Assembly (NCBI GenBank): GCA_964471865.1
Contig: CAYYHU010000060.1
Coordinates: forward strand, 1-7,661
Length of the DNA: 7,661 nucleotides
Origin: CAYMUC01 sp964471865
GTDB lineage: Bacteria > Actinomycetota > Acidimicrobiia > Acidimicrobiales > Ilumatobacteraceae
Reading direction: 5' to 3'
Part shown: piece after piece, positions 5,778 through 7,661 of the stretch
Numbering within the stretch: the stretch's first letter is position 1
How the letters are laid out: the number at the start of each line of letters is the position of its first letter
Program-made: the position numbers and the translations under genes
The notes under the pieces: generated by a model
Databases searched by the model: none
Told to the model about the DNA's origin: nothing
Seen by the model: only the letters and a program-made list of their open reading frames with translations

Positions 5778-6404
5778 ATGGAGCAACGCCCGCAGGAGCC
5801 GACCGCGGCTCGACTGCCGACTCGCGGCGGCGAGTTCGCGTGTTCCTCGCATCGCGATTCATCGGGTACCACGCATGTGGTCCTCATCGCAGGCGACGTC
5901 GGCGGCGCGACCGACGTCTTGGTGCGGGTCCACAGCGAATGTCTCACCGGCGACGTCTTCGGCTCGGTGCGCTGTGACTGCGGCCCCCAGTTGGACGAGG
6001 CGATGCGAGTGATCCAGGCCGAGGGTCGCGGGGTGGTGATCTATCTCCGAGGCCATGAGGGCCGGGGCATCGGGATCGAACACAAACTCCATGCCTACCG
6101 CCTCCAAGACGCCGGGCTCGACACCGTGGACGCGAACCTCGAACTGGGTCTTCCCGTGGACGACCGGGACTACGCGACGGCCGCTGAGATCCTCTCGGGA
6201 CTTGGCGTCACCTCGATACGCCTTCTCACGAACAATCCCGACAAGGTCGAGGCACTCGAGTCTCGGGGCATCGAGGTGAGCGCCCGGATGCCACTTCTGG
6301 TGCCGGTGCATCCCGAAGCCGAGCGCTATCTCGCCACGAAGCGTGATCGAATGGGCCATGATCTGCCCACCACACCCGCTGAGGCGCGGCGTCGTACCGG
6401 CTGA
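5778..6404 (+). CDS. ribA: GTP cyclohydrolase II
   Basis: A 208-residue stand-alone GTP cyclohydrolase II, the first step of riboflavin synthesis. It converts GTP to 2,5-diamino-6-ribosylamino-4(3H)-pyrimidinone 5'-phosphate, formate and pyrophosphate. Zinc ligands Cys55, Cys66 and Cys68 are in RVHSECLTGDVFGSVRCDCG (residues 50-69). RGHEGRGIGI (91-100) is the actinobacterial form of the nucleotide loop. Tyr107 in HAYRLQDAG matches E. coli Tyr105, and Asp128/Arg130 in VDDRDY match Asp126/Arg128. LLTNNPDKVEAL (149-160) and the final KRDRMGHDLP complete the family pattern. Having Tyr rather than Met at 107 argues for a true cyclohydrolase and not the FAPy-stopping variant known in Streptomyces. 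It lacks the RibB (DHBP synthase) half found in RibBA fusions. The open frame to 5496 overlaps tetR and is not part of the gene. No other rib genes are in view. Confidence 0.95.
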   Translation: MEQRPQEPTAARLPTRGGEFACSSHRDSSGTTHVVLIAGDVGGATDVLVRVHSECLTGDVFGSVRCDCGPQLDEAMRVIQAEGRGVVIYLRGHEGRGIGIEHKLHAYRLQDAGLDTVDANLELGLPVDDRDYATAAEILSGLGVTSIRLLTNNPDKVEALESRGIEVSARMPLLVPVHPEAERYLATKRDRMGHDLPTTPAEARRRTG

Positions 6405-6425
6405 CCGCACCCTCTGATCATCCCG

Positions 6426-6439
6426 AACCCGAGGGGGTT
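6426..6439 (+). promoter_or_regulatory. Strong Shine-Dalgarno of the dioxygenase gene within a small potential hairpin
   Basis: GAGGGGG at 6431-6437, five bases before the ATG at 6443, is a strong ribosome site and fixes that start. AACCC (6426-6430) can pair with GGGTT (6435-6439) around GAGG, which would partly hide the site. The stem is only 5 bp, so any control effect is speculative. Confidence 0.4.
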
Positions 6440-6442
6440 GTC

Positions 6443-7054
6443 ATGGACGATGTCGAACGCATCCTCGGATACCGGGACGCCATCGACCCGGCGTTCGCCC
6501 CCGATGGCGAGCCCGACGAAGGTCCCGACCCCGTCGAACTCGCTCCCGACATCGTGATGGTGCCGTGGTGGACACCCGAGTTCTGTGCGGCGATCATCCG
6601 GGCGGCCGAGATGGTCGGCGGTTTCGAGTCCGATCCCGAGGATCCCGTTCCAGGAACCGAGATCAGCCTCGCAGCGATCAGTCCTCGGCTGTTTCAGGCC
6701 GTCCAAGACGATGTCGGGACCCGTTTGTGGCCTCTTCTTCGACGCCGATGGCCTCTCATCGACTACTGCGGTCTACGCGATGCGTTCGTGATCCGATACC
6801 GACCCGAAGATCAGAGCGAACTGCGCCTCCATCACGATGTCGCCCAGGTCTCGGCCTCGGTGAAATTGAACGAGGACTATGTCGGCGGGGCGTTGACCTT
6901 TCCCCGACAGGGCGCCTCGAATGCCGATGTTCCGGTGGGATCGTTGATCGCCTGGCCGTCGTTGGTGACTCACCCCCATGCGGGCGAACCCGTCACCGAG
7001 GGCACGAAATACTCCCTGACGATCTGGTGTGAGCTACCTGAGCACTACCACTGA
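6443..7054 (+). CDS. 2-oxoglutarate/Fe(II)-dependent dioxygenase, prolyl 4-hydroxylase-like
   Basis: A 203-residue double-stranded beta-helix dioxygenase with a P4Hc-type core. These enzymes couple decarboxylation of 2-oxoglutarate to hydroxylation of a substrate. The iron triad is visible: His130 and Asp132 in LRLHHDVAQVSASVKLN, and His179 in THPHAGEPVTEGTKYSL. Lys189 in the last motif sits where Arg or Lys binds the 2-oxoglutarate carboxylate. YVGGALTF (146-153) and VGSLIAWPS (165-173) are the usual core strands. The first 35 residues are acidic and Pro-rich with no clear fold. PWWTPEFCAAIIRAAE (41-56) is the typical N-terminal helix of PLOD/P4H-like proteins. No signal peptide is seen. The gene lies 38 bases after ribA, possibly in the same transcript, and has its own strong ribosome site. 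The substrate is unknown: protein proline or lysine residues, free amino acids or small metabolites are all possible. Confidence 0.9.
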   Translation: MDDVERILGYRDAIDPAFAPDGEPDEGPDPVELAPDIVMVPWWTPEFCAAIIRAAEMVGGFESDPEDPVPGTEISLAAISPRLFQAVQDDVGTRLWPLLRRRWPLIDYCGLRDAFVIRYRPEDQSELRLHHDVAQVSASVKLNEDYVGGALTFPRQGASNADVPVGSLIAWPSLVTHPHAGEPVTEGTKYSLTIWCELPEHYH

Positions 7055-7067
7055 TCGAGGGCGGTGA

Positions 7068-7463
7068 TCAGCGCCCGAGAACCCGCTGAACGCTCAGGCG
7101 CAACGCGGTGCGCAGGGTCCCGGGAGGATCGAACGAATTGCCGTTCTCCCATCCGTGCTTCTGGACCACTCGATCCCGGACTGCGTAGTCGGGATCATCT
7201 GACACCGTCACGGTGCCGCGCAGTTCCACGTAATGCGAGGGCGACTCGGCGTCCACGACCACGAGTGACGCCCGCGGATCGCGAGCCACGTTCTTGACCT
7301 TCTGGCGGTCGCTGCGCGCCGACATCCACACCACGATCTCGTCCTCGAGTTCCTCAGCGACGTACCAGAGGGGTGTCGATTGGGGTGACCCATCGGGATT
7401 GAGTGTGGTCAGAACCGCAGTGTGCAGACCCGCCAGAATGCTGCGGGCACGGTCATCGAGCAT
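7068..7463 (-). CDS. PPOX-class pyridoxamine 5'-phosphate oxidase-like split-barrel protein (F420 or FMN binding)
   Basis: A 131-residue protein of the flavin/deazaflavin split-barrel family, probably the PPOX-class F420-dependent group found in actinobacteria. The pattern is typical: RARSILAGLHTAVLTTLNPD (residues 5-24), STPLWYVAEE (29-38), then SARSDRQKVKNVARDPRASL (48-67), whose Lys/Arg residues contact the cofactor phosphates, and YVELRGTVTV (78-87). Members reduce or oxidise small substrates, or bind heme degradation products; the substrate here is unknown, and FMN versus F420 cannot be settled by eye. The ATG at 7463 has GGGAGGA just upstream with a 4-base gap to the start, so I preferred it over an in-frame ATG at 7508. 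It converges on the dioxygenase gene with 13 bases between the stops. The 60 bases upstream contain a possible -10 (TACGGT on the minus strand), too weak to list separately. Confidence 0.9.
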   Translation of the reverse strand: MLDDRARSILAGLHTAVLTTLNPDGSPQSTPLWYVAEELEDEIVVWMSARSDRQKVKNVARDPRASLVVVDAESPSHYVELRGTVTVSDDPDYAVRDRVVQKHGWENGNSFDPPGTLRTALRLSVQRVLGR

Positions 7464-7523
7464 GGATCCTCCCGTCGAAATCGGCTCCTGAACCGTATCG
7501 GGTGCCACTCACTCGGCCCGTGA

Positions 7524-7661
7524 TCAGGGCACGAGTCCCGCCTCGCGAGCCCGAGCGACGGCGTCATCGCGTCCGTCCGCTCCCAACAGTGCGTAGACGG
7601 CGATCGCCTCTTTACGAACGACACTGTGGCTGAAGCCGACTCGATCCGCGATCTCCTGATA
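7524..7661 (-). CDS. C-terminal end of a LuxR-type helix-turn-helix protein (5'-partial)
   Basis: The gene enters from the right edge and only its last 45 residues are present. They begin YQEIADRVGFSHSVVRKEAI, a helix-turn-helix like the DNA-binding domain of LuxR/GerE regulators (EIAxRxGxSxxxVR), followed by AVYALLGADGRDDAVARARE and the end AGLVP. The LGxxxRxxAVxxAxxxGL ending is the normal last helix of that domain. The N-terminal sensor part is outside the window, so the signal is unknown. The stop lies 60 bases upstream of the split-barrel gene on the same strand; whether they share a transcript is unclear. Confidence 0.7.
   Translation of the reverse strand, partial: YQEIADRVGFSHSVVRKEAIAVYALLGADGRDDAVARAREAGLVP

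Overview
The window reads as an ordinary stretch of chromosome from a high-GC actinobacterium (Actinomycetota). The clues are the strong GC bias, the DUF501 - Ppx/GppA gene pair, an actinobacterial-type RimJ-like acetyltransferase, a PPOX-class (F420/FMN-type) split-barrel protein, and two -10 elements lying 7 bases before an ATG, as in leaderless actinobacterial transcripts. An Acidimicrobiia-like source is my guess only. The sequence carries a 100-base run of N at 2724-2823, so it is a scaffolded draft, probably from a metagenome or low-coverage assembly. No tRNA, rRNA, CRISPR, transposase, phage gene or integration site was seen.

Left block, plus strand (1-3000): the C-terminal end of a CoxG-like SRPBCC protein with a predicted C-terminal membrane anchor, then DUF501, a Ppx/GppA-type exopolyphosphatase, a RimJ-like GNAT acetyltransferase and a DUF2889 protein broken by the N gap. 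The last four are tightly packed: a 3-base GTGA overlap and two 1-base TGATG overlaps. They look like one translationally coupled operon.

Middle block, minus strand (3022-5602): a TetR-family regulator, an SRPBCC (START-like) protein and a type I sulfatase, in that order of transcription, with a 5-base gap and a 1-base TGATG overlap. This looks like a self-regulated operon. Upstream of tetR are a -35/-10 pair and a TGTCA-N7-TGACA inverted repeat over the -35. The sulfatase end converges on the DUF2889 end with only 21 bases between them.

Right block (5778-7661): a stand-alone GTP cyclohydrolase II (ribA, riboflavin pathway) is transcribed divergently from tetR. It is followed 38 bases later by a 2-oxoglutarate/Fe(II) dioxygenase of the prolyl-4-hydroxylase type. 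A PPOX-class split-barrel flavin/F420 protein converges on the dioxygenase. The C-terminal end of a LuxR-type helix-turn-helix protein runs off the right edge.

Nothing here is clearly a new biological system. The best candidates for a second look are the TetR-SRPBCC-sulfatase operon with its operator-like repeat, the paired leaderless promoters in the 175-base divergent region, the ribA-dioxygenase pairing, and a strong excess of the tetranucleotide GATC (about 108 by hand count).
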